From Actinomycetes bacterium (GTDB taxonomy: Bacteria; Actinomycetota; Actinomycetes; Actinomycetales; Microbacteriaceae), in assembly GCA_029779645.1 (NCBI GenBank), contig JAKPAC010000010.1, positions 62,001 through 126,000 of the forward strand: DNA of 64,000 nucleotides, read 5' to 3'. Both the position numbers and the translations under genes were made by a program. The first letter of the stretch is position 1. Every line of letters begins with the position of its first letter. Shown piece by piece: positions 28,964-37,972 of this stretch. Under the pieces are notes generated by a model that was not told where the DNA came from, did no database searches, and was given only the letters and a program-made list of their open reading frames with translations.

Positions 28964-29841
28964 AAACCGACACCCCGGAGCGCACGCGGCAGGCAGGCAG
29001 CCCGCCGCGGCTCGGCGTGCCCGCCCCCGAGGCGGTCATCTCGGCCCAGGCGGCAGCACCCGCGGCTCCCCCGGGGCCGGCGCCGGCACCGATCGCTGCA
29101 CCCCCGACCCCCGGCCCCGAGGACCAGATCCGCGTCGCCGTCTCCACCGTGATCTTCACGCTCCGCCCGGCCGAGACCCCCGGAGCGCGCGACCGCGTCG
29201 CCATTCCCCTGGTGCGGCGCACGCGCGACCCGCACCAGGGCCAGTGGGCACTGCCGGGCGGGTGGCTCGGCACCGCCGAGGGGCTGGATGCGGCGGCATC
29301 CCGAACCCTCGCCGAGACCACCGGCCTCGCCCCGAGCTTTCTCGAGCAGCTGTACGCCTTCGGCGATGTGCAGCGCTCGCCCAGCCGCGTCGTCTCGATC
29401 ATCTACTGGGCGCTGCTGCGCCGCGACCAGGCCGCCGCCGCGCTCGTGGGCGAGAACGTCGCCTGGTTCGACGCGACCGCGCTGCCCGCCCTCGCCTTCG
29501 ATCACAACCAGATCGTCGACTACGCCCTCTGGCGCCTGCGCACGAAGGTCGGCTACAGCCGCATCGCGCACGGCCTGGTCGGTGACGAGTTCACCCTCGC
29601 CGAGCTGCGCGAGGTGTACGAGTCGATCCTCGAGCGGCGCCTCGACCCGGCCAACTTCCGCCGCCAGGTGGAGGGCTCCGGCTCCGTCGTGCCCACCGAC
29701 CGCTACCGCACGGGAAATCATCGCCCCGCGCGGCTGTACCAGTACAACCACGAAGTCGAGCTCGCGGATCGGGGCCCCCTCGCCCGCGCGCTCACCCAAT
29801 CCGCGACACCAGCACGCCTCACCGAATCGAGCGAATCATGA
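28957..29841 (+). CDS. nrtR: NrtR-like Nudix-related transcriptional regulator of NAD synthesis
   Basis: 294 residues from ATG 28957; ATG 28948 (three residues longer) is also possible. GGAG at 28942-28945 is 11 and 2 bases from them respectively. A Pro/Ala-rich lead of about 55 residues precedes a Nudix fold with the degenerate box GWLGTAE then RTLAETTGL. In an active Nudix box (GX5EX7REUXEEXGU) the first Glu after Arg and one of the paired Glu are catalytic; here both positions are Thr, so hydrolysis is unlikely. The C-terminal third (YSRIAHGLVGDEFTLAELRE, then RPARLYQYN) is the winged-helix part of NrtR. It overlaps nadA by 4 bases and probably senses an NAD metabolite to control its own operon. 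Confidence 0.85.
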   Translation: MTQTDTPERTRQAGSPPRLGVPAPEAVISAQAAAPAAPPGPAPAPIAAPPTPGPEDQIRVAVSTVIFTLRPAETPGARDRVAIPLVRRTRDPHQGQWALPGGWLGTAEGLDAAASRTLAETTGLAPSFLEQLYAFGDVQRSPSRVVSIIYWALLRRDQAAAALVGENVAWFDATALPALAFDHNQIVDYALWRLRTKVGYSRIAHGLVGDEFTLAELREVYESILERRLDPANFRRQVEGSGSVVPTDRYRTGNHRPARLYQYNHEVELADRGPLARALTQSATPARLTESSES

Positions 29842-31190
29842 CGCTTCTTGAGCCCAACCCCGCATCGGTCGATCAGCGCATCCGACTGATCACGACCGGC
29901 AAGTCGAACGACTCGACGTGCAACACCGACCTCGCGGCGCCGCCGTGGGACTTCGACTCGCGCCCGGGCTACGGGCCCGGGTCGTCGATGGGCGACGTGA
30001 TCCCGGCCGGCGCGCCCCGCCAGGGCACCCTTCCCGCCGAGTACCGGGAGGCCTCCCCCGAGGAGCTCGACCGCCGCATCCGCGCCGCGAAGGAGGCGAT
30101 GGGCGACCGGCTCGTGATCCTCGGGCACTTCTACCAGCGCGCCGAGGTCGTGCAGTACGCCGACTACGTGGGCGACTCGTTCCAGCTCGCGAACGCCGCG
30201 AAGTCGCACCCGAACGCCGACGCGATCGTGTTCTGCGGCGTGCACTTCATGGCAGAGACCGCCGATCTGCTCTCGCAGCCCGAGCAGGCCGTGATCCTCC
30301 CGAACCTCGCGGCCGGCTGCTCGATGGCCGACATGGCCAACATCGACCAGGTCGAGGAGTGCTGGGAGGAGCTCGAGGCGCAGTTCGGCCCGCTCGACGC
30401 GCCCGGCCCCGACGGCAGGGTCCCGGTCATCCCGGTCACCTACATGAACTCGTCGGCGGCGCTGAAGGCGTTCTGCGGCCGCAACGGCGGCATCGTCTGC
30501 ACCTCCTCCAACGCCGAGACGGTGCTCGAGTGGGCGTTCGAGCGCGGGCAGCGCGTGCTGTTCTTCCCCGACCAGCACCTCGGCCGCAACACCGCCAAGG
30601 CGATGGGCGTGCCGCTCGAGCAGATGCCGATGTGGAACCCGAACCGCCCCCTCGGCGGCAACGACGCCCAGTCGCTGGACGACAGCCGCGTGATCCTCTG
30701 GCACGGCTTCTGCTCGGTGCACAAGCGCTTCACCGTCGAGCAGATCGAGCGCGCCCGCGCCGAGCACCCTGGCGTGCGCGTGATCGTGCACCCCGAGTGC
30801 CCCATGCCCGTGGTCGACGCGGCCGACGAGTACGGCTCGACCGACTACATCAGCAAGGCGATCGCCGCGGCCCCGGCCGGCTCGACCTTCGCGATCGGCA
30901 CCGAGATCAACCTCGTGCAGCGCCTCGCCGCCCAGCACCCCGAGCACACCATCTTCTGCCTCGACGACGTCGTGTGCCCGTGCTCGACCATGTATCGCAT
31001 CCACCCCGGCTACCTCGCCTGGGTGCTCGAGTCGCTCGCCGACCCCGCCTCGACCGGCCCGGACGCGGCGCGCATCGTCAACCGCATCACGGTGCCCGAG
31101 CGCGACGCCGACGCCGCGCGCGTCGCGCTCGAGCGCATGCTCGCCGCTCGTCCGCCGGCCGCGGGCGGTGGCGGAACCGTCGCCTCATGA
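29838..31190 (+). CDS. nadA: Quinolinate synthase A
   Basis: 450 residues. This 4Fe-4S enzyme condenses iminoaspartate from NadB with dihydroxyacetone phosphate to quinolinate. The three cluster cysteines are expected among FCGVHFMAETA, GRNGGIVCTSSNA and CLDDVVCPCSTMYRIHPGYL. Other conserved segments are GHFYQRAEVVQYADYVGDS, VTYMNSSAALKAFCG and VHPECPMPVVDAAD. The length and the roughly 90-residue N-terminal lead match the long actinobacterial type. ATG 29838 overlaps nrtR and the stop overlaps nadB. Confidence 0.96.
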   Translation: MTLLEPNPASVDQRIRLITTGKSNDSTCNTDLAAPPWDFDSRPGYGPGSSMGDVIPAGAPRQGTLPAEYREASPEELDRRIRAAKEAMGDRLVILGHFYQRAEVVQYADYVGDSFQLANAAKSHPNADAIVFCGVHFMAETADLLSQPEQAVILPNLAAGCSMADMANIDQVEECWEELEAQFGPLDAPGPDGRVPVIPVTYMNSSAALKAFCGRNGGIVCTSSNAETVLEWAFERGQRVLFFPDQHLGRNTAKAMGVPLEQMPMWNPNRPLGGNDAQSLDDSRVILWHGFCSVHKRFTVEQIERARAEHPGVRVIVHPECPMPVVDAADEYGSTDYISKAIAAAPAGSTFAIGTEINLVQRLAAQHPEHTIFCLDDVVCPCSTMYRIHPGYLAWVLESLADPASTGPDAARIVNRITVPERDADAARVALERMLAARPPAAGGGGTVAS

Positions 31191-32743
31191 CCGAGGCCCC
31201 ACTCGGCACCGCGGCCCGCGTCGTGGTGGTCGGCAGCGGCATCGCCGGGCTGACGACCGCGCTGCGCGCCGTGGATGCCGGTCACCAGGTCACCCTCGTC
31301 ACCAAGGACGTGCTCGAGCAGGCCAACACGCGCTTCGCGCAGGGCGGCATCGCCGGCGTCATGTTCGCCGACGACCGGGTCGAGGACCACGTGCGCGACA
31401 CGCTCACCGCCGGCGGCGGGCTGGCCGACGAGGAGGCCGTGCGGGTGCTGTGCGGCGAGGGGCCGGCGCGCATCCGCGAGCTCATCGAGGCGGGTGTGGC
31501 CTTCGACCGCGGGGCGGACGGCGAGCTGGCGAAGGGCCTGGAGGCCGCCCACTCGTACCCGCGCGTGCTGCACGCCGGCGGCGACGCCACCGGCTCGGTG
31601 ATCGAGCGCGCGCTCGTCGCGAAGCTGCGCACCGCGGGCGTGGCGGTGCTCGAGCACGCGTTCCTCACCGACCTCGTGCTGCGCGCGGGTCGGGTCGCGG
31701 GCGTCACGCTCCTGGTCGATGACGCGGCGACGCGCACGATCCCCGCCGATGCCGTGGTGCTGGCCACGGGCGGCGCGGGCGAGCTCTACGCCCACAGCAC
31801 CAACCCTCGGGTCGCGACAGGCGACGGCGTCGCGGCCGCCATCCGCGCGGGCGCGGTGGTCGCCGACCTCGAGTTCTACCAGTTCCACCCCACCGTGCTC
31901 GCCCACGATGAGCCGTTCCTGGTCTCGGAGGCCGTCCGCGGCGAGGGCGCGACGCTGCGCAACGCCCGCGGCGAGCGCTTCGCCTTCGGCGCGCACCCCG
32001 ACGGCGAGCTCGCCCCCCGCGACGTGGTGGCGCGCGCGATCGCCGCCGAGATGACCGCGCAGGGCGATGTGCCCGTGCTGCTGGATGCCTCGGCCCTGGG
32101 CCGCGAGTTTCTCGCCCGCCGCTTCCCGTCGATCACCGCGGCCCTCACCGACCGCGGCATGGACTGGGACACCGTGCCCGTCACCCCGGCCGCGCACTTC
32201 GCGATGGGCGGCGTCGTCACCGACCTGCACGGGCGCACGAGCGTGCCGGGGCTGTACGCCGTCGGCGAGGTCGCGCGCACGGGCGTGCACGGCGCGAATC
32301 GCCTCGCCTCCAACTCGCTGCTCGAGGGCGCCGTCTTCGGCACCCGCGCGGCCGCGAGCATCGGGCCCGACCACGCCTCCGGCGCCTGGGCGCCGCGGCT
32401 GACCGCCGATGCGGCGGCGCGTCCGGCCCCGGCCGCGCCGAGCCCGGACGCCCCGCCGTTCACCCGCGCCGCGCTGCAGCGACTCATGTGGGCCGACGCC
32501 GGACTCGTGCGCGATGCGCGCGGGCTCGGGCACGCGGCATCCACCCTCGCCGCCTGGGGGGCGCAGCCCCGCCGGCCACGCACCGAGCGCGAGCTGGAGG
32601 ACGAGAACCTCCTGCTCGTGGCCACCGCGCTCGTGGACGCCGCCCTCGCCCGCACCGACTCCCTCGGGGCGCACTGGCGCTCCGACCAGCCGCAGCCCGA
32701 CGCGCCGCTCGCGTCGCGAACCCTGGAGAACGCAGCATGCTGA
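31187..32743 (+). CDS. nadB: L-aspartate oxidase
   Basis: 518-residue FAD enzyme, first step of de novo NAD synthesis. The dinucleotide-binding motif VVVGSGIAGLTTAL is at residues about 13-26, followed by QANTRFAQGGIAGVM, the substrate-site segment SYPRVLHAGGDATGSVI, and ATGGAGELYAHSTNP. HFAMGGVVTDLHGRTSVPGL and GANRLASNSLLEGAVFG are hallmark C-terminal parts of the flavoprotein domain. A helical C-terminal domain follows an Ala/Pro linker. ATG 31187 overlaps nadA (ATGA); it overlaps nadC by 7 bases. Confidence 0.95.
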   Translation: MTEAPLGTAARVVVVGSGIAGLTTALRAVDAGHQVTLVTKDVLEQANTRFAQGGIAGVMFADDRVEDHVRDTLTAGGGLADEEAVRVLCGEGPARIRELIEAGVAFDRGADGELAKGLEAAHSYPRVLHAGGDATGSVIERALVAKLRTAGVAVLEHAFLTDLVLRAGRVAGVTLLVDDAATRTIPADAVVLATGGAGELYAHSTNPRVATGDGVAAAIRAGAVVADLEFYQFHPTVLAHDEPFLVSEAVRGEGATLRNARGERFAFGAHPDGELAPRDVVARAIAAEMTAQGDVPVLLDASALGREFLARRFPSITAALTDRGMDWDTVPVTPAAHFAMGGVVTDLHGRTSVPGLYAVGEVARTGVHGANRLASNSLLEGAVFGTRAAASIGPDHASGAWAPRLTADAAARPAPAAPSPDAPPFTRAALQRLMWADAGLVRDARGLGHAASTLAAWGAQPRRPRTERELEDENLLLVATALVDAALARTDSLGAHWRSDQPQPDAPLASRTLENAAC

Positions 32744-33588
32744 CCACCGCCACCATCGACAGGGTCGTGCGCGCCGCGCTCGACGAGGACGCGCCCTGGG
32801 GCGACCTCACCAGCGAGAGCCTGATCCCGGCCGACGCCGTGGCCGAGGCGACCCTGGAGGCCCGCGAGCCGGGCGTCTTCAGCGGCGGCGCGGTCTTCGC
32901 AGCCGCGTTCCACCTCTGCGACCCCACCCTCGAGGTCGAGCTGCTCGTGGCCGACGGCGACGCGTTCGAGCGGGGCGCGACGCTCGCGACCGTGCGGGGG
33001 CCGGCGCGCGCGCTGCTGACCGCCGAGCGCATCGGCCTGAACTTCGTGCAGCGCATGAGCGGCATCGCGACCCTCACGGCCCGCTACGTCGCCGAGGTCG
33101 CGCACACGAAGGTGCGCATCGCCGACACCCGCAAGACCACGCCGGGACTGCGCGCGTTCGAGCGCCACGCCGTGGTCAGCGGCGGCGGGCGCAACCACCG
33201 GTTCTCGCTCTCGGACGCCGTGATGGCCAAAGACAACCATCTCGCCGTGCTCACCCGCGGCGGGCTCTCGGTCACCGACGCGCTGCGCGGCGCCATCGCG
33301 AAGCTGCCGCACACCACGCACGTCGAGGTCGAGGTCGACCGCCTCGACCAGATCGAGCCCGTGCTCGCCGCGCGCATCGGCACGATCATGCTCGACAACT
33401 TCTCACTCGACGACCTCCGTGCGGGCGTCGCGCAGGTGGGCGATCGCGCGATCGTCGAGGCCAGCGGCGGCGTCACGCTCGAGAGCATCCGGGCGATCGC
33501 CGAGACCGGGGTCGACGTGATCTCGGTGGGCGCGCTCACGCACTCGGCGCGCGCCCTCGACCTCGGGCTCGACATCCGCATCGCGTAG
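32737..33588 (+). CDS. nadC: Nicotinate-nucleotide diphosphorylase (carboxylating)
   Basis: 283-residue quinolinate phosphoribosyltransferase: quinolinate plus PRPP gives nicotinate mononucleotide. Conserved: EDAPWGDLTSE, LLTAERIGLNFVQRMSGIAT, IADTRKTTPGLRAFERHAV, GGGRNHRFSLSDAVMAKDNH, VEVEVDRLDQI and VEASGGVTLESIRAIAETGV. Length is standard. ATG 32737 lies inside the end of nadB. Confidence 0.96.
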   Translation: MLTTATIDRVVRAALDEDAPWGDLTSESLIPADAVAEATLEAREPGVFSGGAVFAAAFHLCDPTLEVELLVADGDAFERGATLATVRGPARALLTAERIGLNFVQRMSGIATLTARYVAEVAHTKVRIADTRKTTPGLRAFERHAVVSGGGRNHRFSLSDAVMAKDNHLAVLTRGGLSVTDALRGAIAKLPHTTHVEVEVDRLDQIEPVLAARIGTIMLDNFSLDDLRAGVAQVGDRAIVEASGGVTLESIRAIAETGVDVISVGALTHSARALDLGLDIRIA

Positions 33589-33592
33589 CCGG

Positions 33593-33632
33593 CACCAGCA
33601 CCAGCACCAGCACCAGCACCAGCACCAGCACC
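33593..33632 (+). repeat. CACCAG hexanucleotide repeat
   Basis: Six perfect CACCAG units (33593-33628) plus CACC, filling nearly the whole 50-base gap between the nadC stop and the start of the cysteine desulfurase gene. Two more CACCAG units occur at about 34799-34810, just after that gene. It leaves no room for a Shine-Dalgarno sequence. Confidence 0.92.
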
Positions 33633-33638
33633 ACGACC

Positions 33639-34778
33639 ATGTACCTCGACAACGCCGCCACCACCCCCGTCCGCCGCGAGGCGCTCGAGGCGATGTGGCC
33701 GTTCCTCACCGGCGAGTTCGGCAACCCGTCGAGCCACCACGAGGTGGGCGAGCGCGCGGCGGCGGCCCTCGCCGCGGCGCGCTCGCAGGTCGCGCGCGTG
33801 CTCGGCATGCGCGCGAGCGACGTGATCTTCACCTCCGGCGGCACCGAGGCAGACAACCTCGCCATCAAGGGCATCACCCTCGCCGCCGTGCTGCAGCGCG
33901 GCAAGCGCCACCTGGTCACCACCCCCATCGAGCACGAGGCCATCCTCGAGTCGGCGGCCTTCCTCACCCGCGTGCACGGCGTCGAGGTCACCTCCCTGCC
34001 CGTCGACCGCACGGGCCTGGTCGATCTGGATGCCGCGGCCGCCGCCCTGCGCGACGACACCGCGCTCGTGAGCATCGGGTACGCGAACAACGAGATCGGC
34101 ACCGTGCAGGACATCGCGGCCCTCGCCGCGCTGGCCCGGGCCCGCGGCATCCCGTTTCACACCGACGCCGTGCAGGCGGCCGGCTGGCTGCCGCTCGACG
34201 CCGCCGCGCTCGGCGTCGATGCCCTCTCGATCGCGGGGCACAAGTTCGGCGCGCCCAAGGGCACCGGGGTGCTCGCCGTGCGCGGCCGCGTGCCGCTCGA
34301 GCCCCTCCTGCACGGCGGCGGGCAGGAGCGCGAGCGCCGCTCGGGCACCGAGAACGTCGCCGGCGCGGTCGCCCTGGCGACCGCGCTGACCCTGGCCGAG
34401 GCGGAGCGCCCCGAGGCCGCCGCACGCCTGACCGCGCTGCGCGACCGCTTCATCGACATGGTGCTCGCCCGCGTGCCGAGCGCCGAGCTCACCGGGCACC
34501 GCACCCGGCGGCTGCCGGCGACCGCGAGCTTCACCTTCGCGGGAACGAGCGGCGAGGCCGTGCTGCTCGAGCTCGAACGGCGGGGCATCGTCTCATCGAG
34601 CGGCTCGGCGTGCGCGGCCGGGAGCGACGAGGCATCCCACGTGCTCATCGCCCTCGGCATCGCCAAGGAGGTCGCGCAGACCTCGGTGCGCTTCACGCTG
34701 CCCCACGACCTCGCGCAGCCCCTCGATGCCGTCGCCGATGCCGTCGCCGACGCCGTGACCGCGCTCACACCGCGCTGA
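33639..34778 (+). CDS. Cysteine desulfurase (NifS/IscS-like), NAD-operon type
   Basis: 379-residue class V aminotransferase-fold PLP enzyme releasing sulfur from cysteine. Motifs: MYLDNAATTPVRREALEAM at the start, GGTEADNLAIKG, GYANNEIGTVQDI, the PLP lysine Lys202 in AGHKFGAPKGTG, RSGTENVAGAVAL, and the persulfide Cys325 in SSSGSACAAGSDEASHV. Placed last in the nad operon it probably supplies sulfur for the NadA cluster, as the nifS-like gene does beside nadBCA in Bacillus. ATG 33639 has no visible ribosome site, only the CACCAG repeat, so expression may depend on coupling or on the repeat. Confidence 0.92.
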   Translation: MYLDNAATTPVRREALEAMWPFLTGEFGNPSSHHEVGERAAAALAAARSQVARVLGMRASDVIFTSGGTEADNLAIKGITLAAVLQRGKRHLVTTPIEHEAILESAAFLTRVHGVEVTSLPVDRTGLVDLDAAAAALRDDTALVSIGYANNEIGTVQDIAALAALARARGIPFHTDAVQAAGWLPLDAAALGVDALSIAGHKFGAPKGTGVLAVRGRVPLEPLLHGGGQERERRSGTENVAGAVALATALTLAEAERPEAAARLTALRDRFIDMVLARVPSAELTGHRTRRLPATASFTFAGTSGEAVLLELERRGIVSSSGSACAAGSDEASHVLIALGIAKEVAQTSVRFTLPHDLAQPLDAVADAVADAVTALTPR

Positions 34779-34833
34779 CGCGGCGCCGCGCCCTGCGGCA
34801 CCAGCACCAGCGCGGCGCAGCAGCAGCGCAGCC

Positions 34834-34851
34834 CGGCGGCTCGGACCGCCG
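34834..34851. terminator. Short GC hairpin between convergent genes
   Basis: CGGCGG (34834-34839), 6-base loop, CCGCCG (34846-34851). It is the only hairpin in the 80-base convergent gap between the desulfurase and ABC exporter genes. Confidence 0.5.
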
Positions 34852-34858
34852 CCCCGCC

Positions 34859-36742
34859 TCAGCCCGCGTCGCCCGCCCGCAGCCCGCGCGTCGCGTCGAG
34901 CTGCTGCTGTGCGAGGGCGGCATACAGCCCGCCGTGCGCGAGCAGCGACGCGTGCGTGCCCGACTCGACGATCTGCCCCTCCGAGACGACGTGGATCACG
35001 TCCGCTCCGATGACCGTCGAGAGTCGGTGCGCGATCGAGAGGGTCGTGCGCCCGGCGGCCGCGGCATCCAGCGCCTCCTGGACGATGCGCTCCGAGACCG
35101 TGTCGAGCGCACTCGTGGCCTCGTCGAGCAGCAGCATCGGCGGGTCCTTCAGCAGCACCCGCGCGATGGCGATGCGCTGCTTCTCGCCGCCCGAGAGCCG
35201 GTAGCCGCGCTCGCCGACGACCGTGTCGTAGCCGTGCTCGAAGCTCATGATCACGTCGTGGATGTGCGCCGCCCGGCACGCCGCGACCAGCTCGGCATCG
35301 CTCGCGCTCGGCTTGGCGTAGCGCAGGTTCTCGGCGATCGTGGCGTGAAACAGGTAGGTCTCCTGGCTGACGATGCCGACGTGCTCGATGATGGATGCCT
35401 GGGTCAGATCCCGCACGTCGGCGCCGGCGAACAGCACCCGACCGCCGCCGACCTCGTACAGCCGCGGCGCGAGATACAGGATCGTGGTCTTGCCCGCCCC
35501 GCTCGGCCCCACGAACGCGACGTGCTGGCCCGGCTCGACCGTGAACGAGACGTGATCGAGCGTGGGGCGCGAGTCGGCCGGCGCATCCGGGTAGCGGAAG
35601 ACGACGTCGTCGAAGCGCAGCCCACCACGCGGGCCGGGCGCCTGCGCCACGGTGATCGCGCCGGGGCGGTCGGCGATCGCGGGCACCAGGTCGAGGTACT
35701 CGAAGATGCGGGCGAACACGGCCTTGGAGGTCTGCAGATCGAGCGCGACGCGCATGAGCCCCATCAGAGGGCCGAGCAGGCGCGCCTGCACTGTGGTGAA
35801 GGCCACGATGGTGCCGGCGGTGATGACCTCGCCGCCGCCCGTGATCAGCAGCCCCGCGACCAGGTAGATGACGGCCGGCACGCTCGACATGATCACCTGC
35901 ACGACGCCGAAGAAGCGCTGGCCGCTCATGGCCTGGCGCACCTGCAGCCGCACCTGATTGCGGTTCTCGTCGCGGTAGCGGTCGATCTCGGTGCGCTGCC
36001 GGTTGAACGCCTTCGACAGCAGGATGCCCGAGACGCTCAGCGTCTCGTGCGTGATGGCGGTGAGCTCTGACAGTGAGGCCTGTGTCTGCCCGGCGATGCG
36101 GGCTCGCACCTGCCCGACGCGCCGCTGCACGACGACGAGGCCGGGCATGACGATCACGGCGATGATGGTGAGCCGCCAGTCGATGATCAGCATCGCGGTG
36201 AGCGAGGCGATCACCGTGACGATGTTGCCCAGGATGCTGGTGATCGTGTTCGTGAGCACCCCGGCGACGCCGCCGACGTCGTTCTGCAGCCTGGATTGGA
36301 TCACCCCGGTCTTGGTGCGGGTGAAGAAGCTCAGGTCCATCCGCTGCAGGTGCTCGAACAGCTCGACCCGCAGGTCGCCCGTCACGCTGTTGCCGACGCT
36401 GGAGGTCAGCCACGTCTGCAGCACCGACAGGGCCGCGTTGGCGATGTACAGCGCGATCATGAATCCGACCAGCTGCGCGAGCAGCACCAGGTCGGGCGGC
36501 GCCCCCTTCGGGAACAGCGCGTCATCGAAGATGCGCTGGATAATCAGCGCGGGCACCACCGCGACGCTCGCGCCGACGATGACGAGCACGACCATCCACG
36601 CGATCCTGCCCCGATAGGGGCGGAACAGGCGCATGATGCGCGGGCCGAGGTTCGGGATCGCGGGCGCCTGGGCGTTGAGCTCACGCTGGGTCGCGGCATC
36701 CACCGCCCGCTGTCTGCCCACGCCGGCACGCCCCATGCTCAT
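34859..36742 (-). CDS. ABC exporter, fused permease and ATPase
   Basis: 627 residues. An N-terminal six-helix exporter domain (about 45-330: AWMVVLVIVGASVAVVPALI and onward, with SFFTRTKTGVIQSRLQNDV as the coupling region) is followed by one ATPase domain. Walker A is GPSGAGKTTILYLAPRLY, the Q-loop is VSQETYLFHATIAENLRY, the signature is LSGGEKQRIAIARVL, Walker B is LLLDEATSALD, and the switch His is in SIAHRLSTV. It works as a homodimer or with another half-transporter; the substrate (drug, lipid or peptide) is open. The start is ATG 36742 because TAGGCT lies exactly 6 bases upstream (complement of 36749-36754 less one), a leaderless arrangement. Confidence 0.92.
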   Translation of the reverse strand: MSMGRAGVGRQRAVDAATQRELNAQAPAIPNLGPRIMRLFRPYRGRIAWMVVLVIVGASVAVVPALIIQRIFDDALFPKGAPPDLVLLAQLVGFMIALYIANAALSVLQTWLTSSVGNSVTGDLRVELFEHLQRMDLSFFTRTKTGVIQSRLQNDVGGVAGVLTNTITSILGNIVTVIASLTAMLIIDWRLTIIAVIVMPGLVVVQRRVGQVRARIAGQTQASLSELTAITHETLSVSGILLSKAFNRQRTEIDRYRDENRNQVRLQVRQAMSGQRFFGVVQVIMSSVPAVIYLVAGLLITGGGEVITAGTIVAFTTVQARLLGPLMGLMRVALDLQTSKAVFARIFEYLDLVPAIADRPGAITVAQAPGPRGGLRFDDVVFRYPDAPADSRPTLDHVSFTVEPGQHVAFVGPSGAGKTTILYLAPRLYEVGGGRVLFAGADVRDLTQASIIEHVGIVSQETYLFHATIAENLRYAKPSASDAELVAACRAAHIHDVIMSFEHGYDTVVGERGYRLSGGEKQRIAIARVLLKDPPMLLLDEATSALDTVSERIVQEALDAAAAGRTTLSIAHRLSTVIGADVIHVVSEGQIVESGTHASLLAHGGLYAALAQQQLDATRGLRAGDAG

Positions 36743-36771
36743 GGCCACAGCCTAGCCACGGCCGCGCACCC

Positions 36772-37431
36772 TCAGGCCAGCGAGGCCATCCCCACCACGA
36801 GGTTGATCACGGTGGCGATGATCACGGTCGAGAACAGCCAGCCGAGCATGGTCTGCCCGATCGCGATCCGCCGCATCTCGTTGCTCGTCAGATCGGTGTC
36901 GGCGACCTGGAACGTCATGCCGAGGCCCACCGAGAAGTAGATGAAGTCGGTGTACATCGGGGCGTAGTCCGGGCCCCCGTGAAAGTCGATGCCGCCGACG
37001 GGATCGCCATAGAACGCGCTGGCATAGCGGAGCATGTAGTTCGTCTGGATCAGCAGCCACGACGCGGCGACGCCGAGCACCCCGATGCCGCCCAGGATGA
37101 GCACCTGCGCGTCGTGCGCCGATCGCGACTGCAGCAGCACCACGCCGACGGCGCCGAGGCTCGCGATGGCGCCGATCATCGAGACCGCGCGCGAGATCTG
37201 GCGCCCCGGGTACTCGCCGGTGGCGTGCTCGCGCGTGCGGGCCCCGTCCATCGGCCAGAGGAAGGCGAGCACCCCGACCACCTCGATCAGCGCCGCGACG
37301 CTCCACCCGACGATCAGCCCCGCGGCGACGCTCAGCCACTGCCCCACGACCACTCCCGCGGCGACGCCGAGCGCGAGCGAGACGAGCAGGCGCCACTTCA
37401 CGTCTGAGAACCATCGCTTCGCCGTTGTCAT
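36772..37431 (-). CDS. DUF1345 family membrane protein
   Basis: 219 residues with five or six spans. Conserved features of DUF1345: WPMDGARTREHATGEYPGR after the second span and, near the end, DYAPMYTDFIYFSVGLGMTF followed by QVADTDLTSNEMRR. Start ATG 37431 gives MTTAKRWFSDVKWRLLVSLA. Function unknown. It is 29 bases upstream of the ABC exporter, which has its own promoter, so the two need not be cotranscribed. Confidence 0.87.
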   Translation of the reverse strand: MTTAKRWFSDVKWRLLVSLALGVAAGVVVGQWLSVAAGLIVGWSVAALIEVVGVLAFLWPMDGARTREHATGEYPGRQISRAVSMIGAIASLGAVGVVLLQSRSAHDAQVLILGGIGVLGVAASWLLIQTNYMLRYASAFYGDPVGGIDFHGGPDYAPMYTDFIYFSVGLGMTFQVADTDLTSNEMRRIAIGQTMLGWLFSTVIIATVINLVVGMASLA

Positions 37432-37492
37432 ACACGCATGTTCCCACCCGTCGCGTGCCAAGTCATCCGCCAAGACCCGGTATCGTTGGGGC

Positions 37493-37681
37493 ATGACCAG
37501 CACTCCGAACTCCGCCTTTCCGGAAGACGTCGAGCTCAAGAAGCTCCACGAGCTGACCGAGGAAGAGATTCAGGCGCCCGAAGAGAAGCTGCTCGGGGGC
37601 GTGCTCCCCCACCCGAAGCCCACCGAGGCGATCGGCTCCGTGCACTGGGACGAGCCCTTCGTTCCCGAGAGCGACGACTGA
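37493..37681 (+). CDS. Small acidic conserved protein
   Basis: 62 residues, starting MTSTPNSAFPEDVELKKLHE and ending HWDEPFVPESDD. Strongly acidic, no membrane span or signal. TATCGT at 37481-37486 is 6 bases before the ATG, so the message is probably leaderless. It ends in front of a very strong terminator, which supports it as a real single-gene unit. I do not recognise a named family. Confidence 0.75.
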   Translation: MTSTPNSAFPEDVELKKLHELTEEEIQAPEEKLLGGVLPHPKPTEAIGSVHWDEPFVPESDD

Positions 37682-37702
37682 GCTCGACCCGCCTCTGAGC
37701 GT

Positions 37703-37728
37703 GTGCGTGCCGCTTCGGCGGCACGCAC
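37703..37728 (+). terminator. Terminator with 11-bp stem and TTCG tetraloop
   Basis: GTGCGTGCCGC (37703-37713), TTCG, exact reverse complement (37718-37728), then TGCTGTTTGCG. It follows the small acidic gene by 21 bases. The remaining 244 bases up to the MFS gene contain no further gene or clear promoter I can support. Confidence 0.9.
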
Positions 37729-37972
37729 TGCTGTTTGCGCGCACGGCGTCCCCGTGCGCGGACGCCCGCGCCGCGGCATCCCGAATTCACAGCCCACGCA
37801 CACCTGCACGGTGGTGGAATAGCTGGTTGGCTCCCACGGTTGTCCCCTCCTGTGGCTGACCCGGCGCCCCGCGACCGGCGCCCCGCCGAACACTCGAGCC
37901 CGCGACGGCCCCGGCACCCCCGGCCCGTTCGCCCCATGCCCGTCGACGCCTCGACCGTCCGAGAGGAATCCC

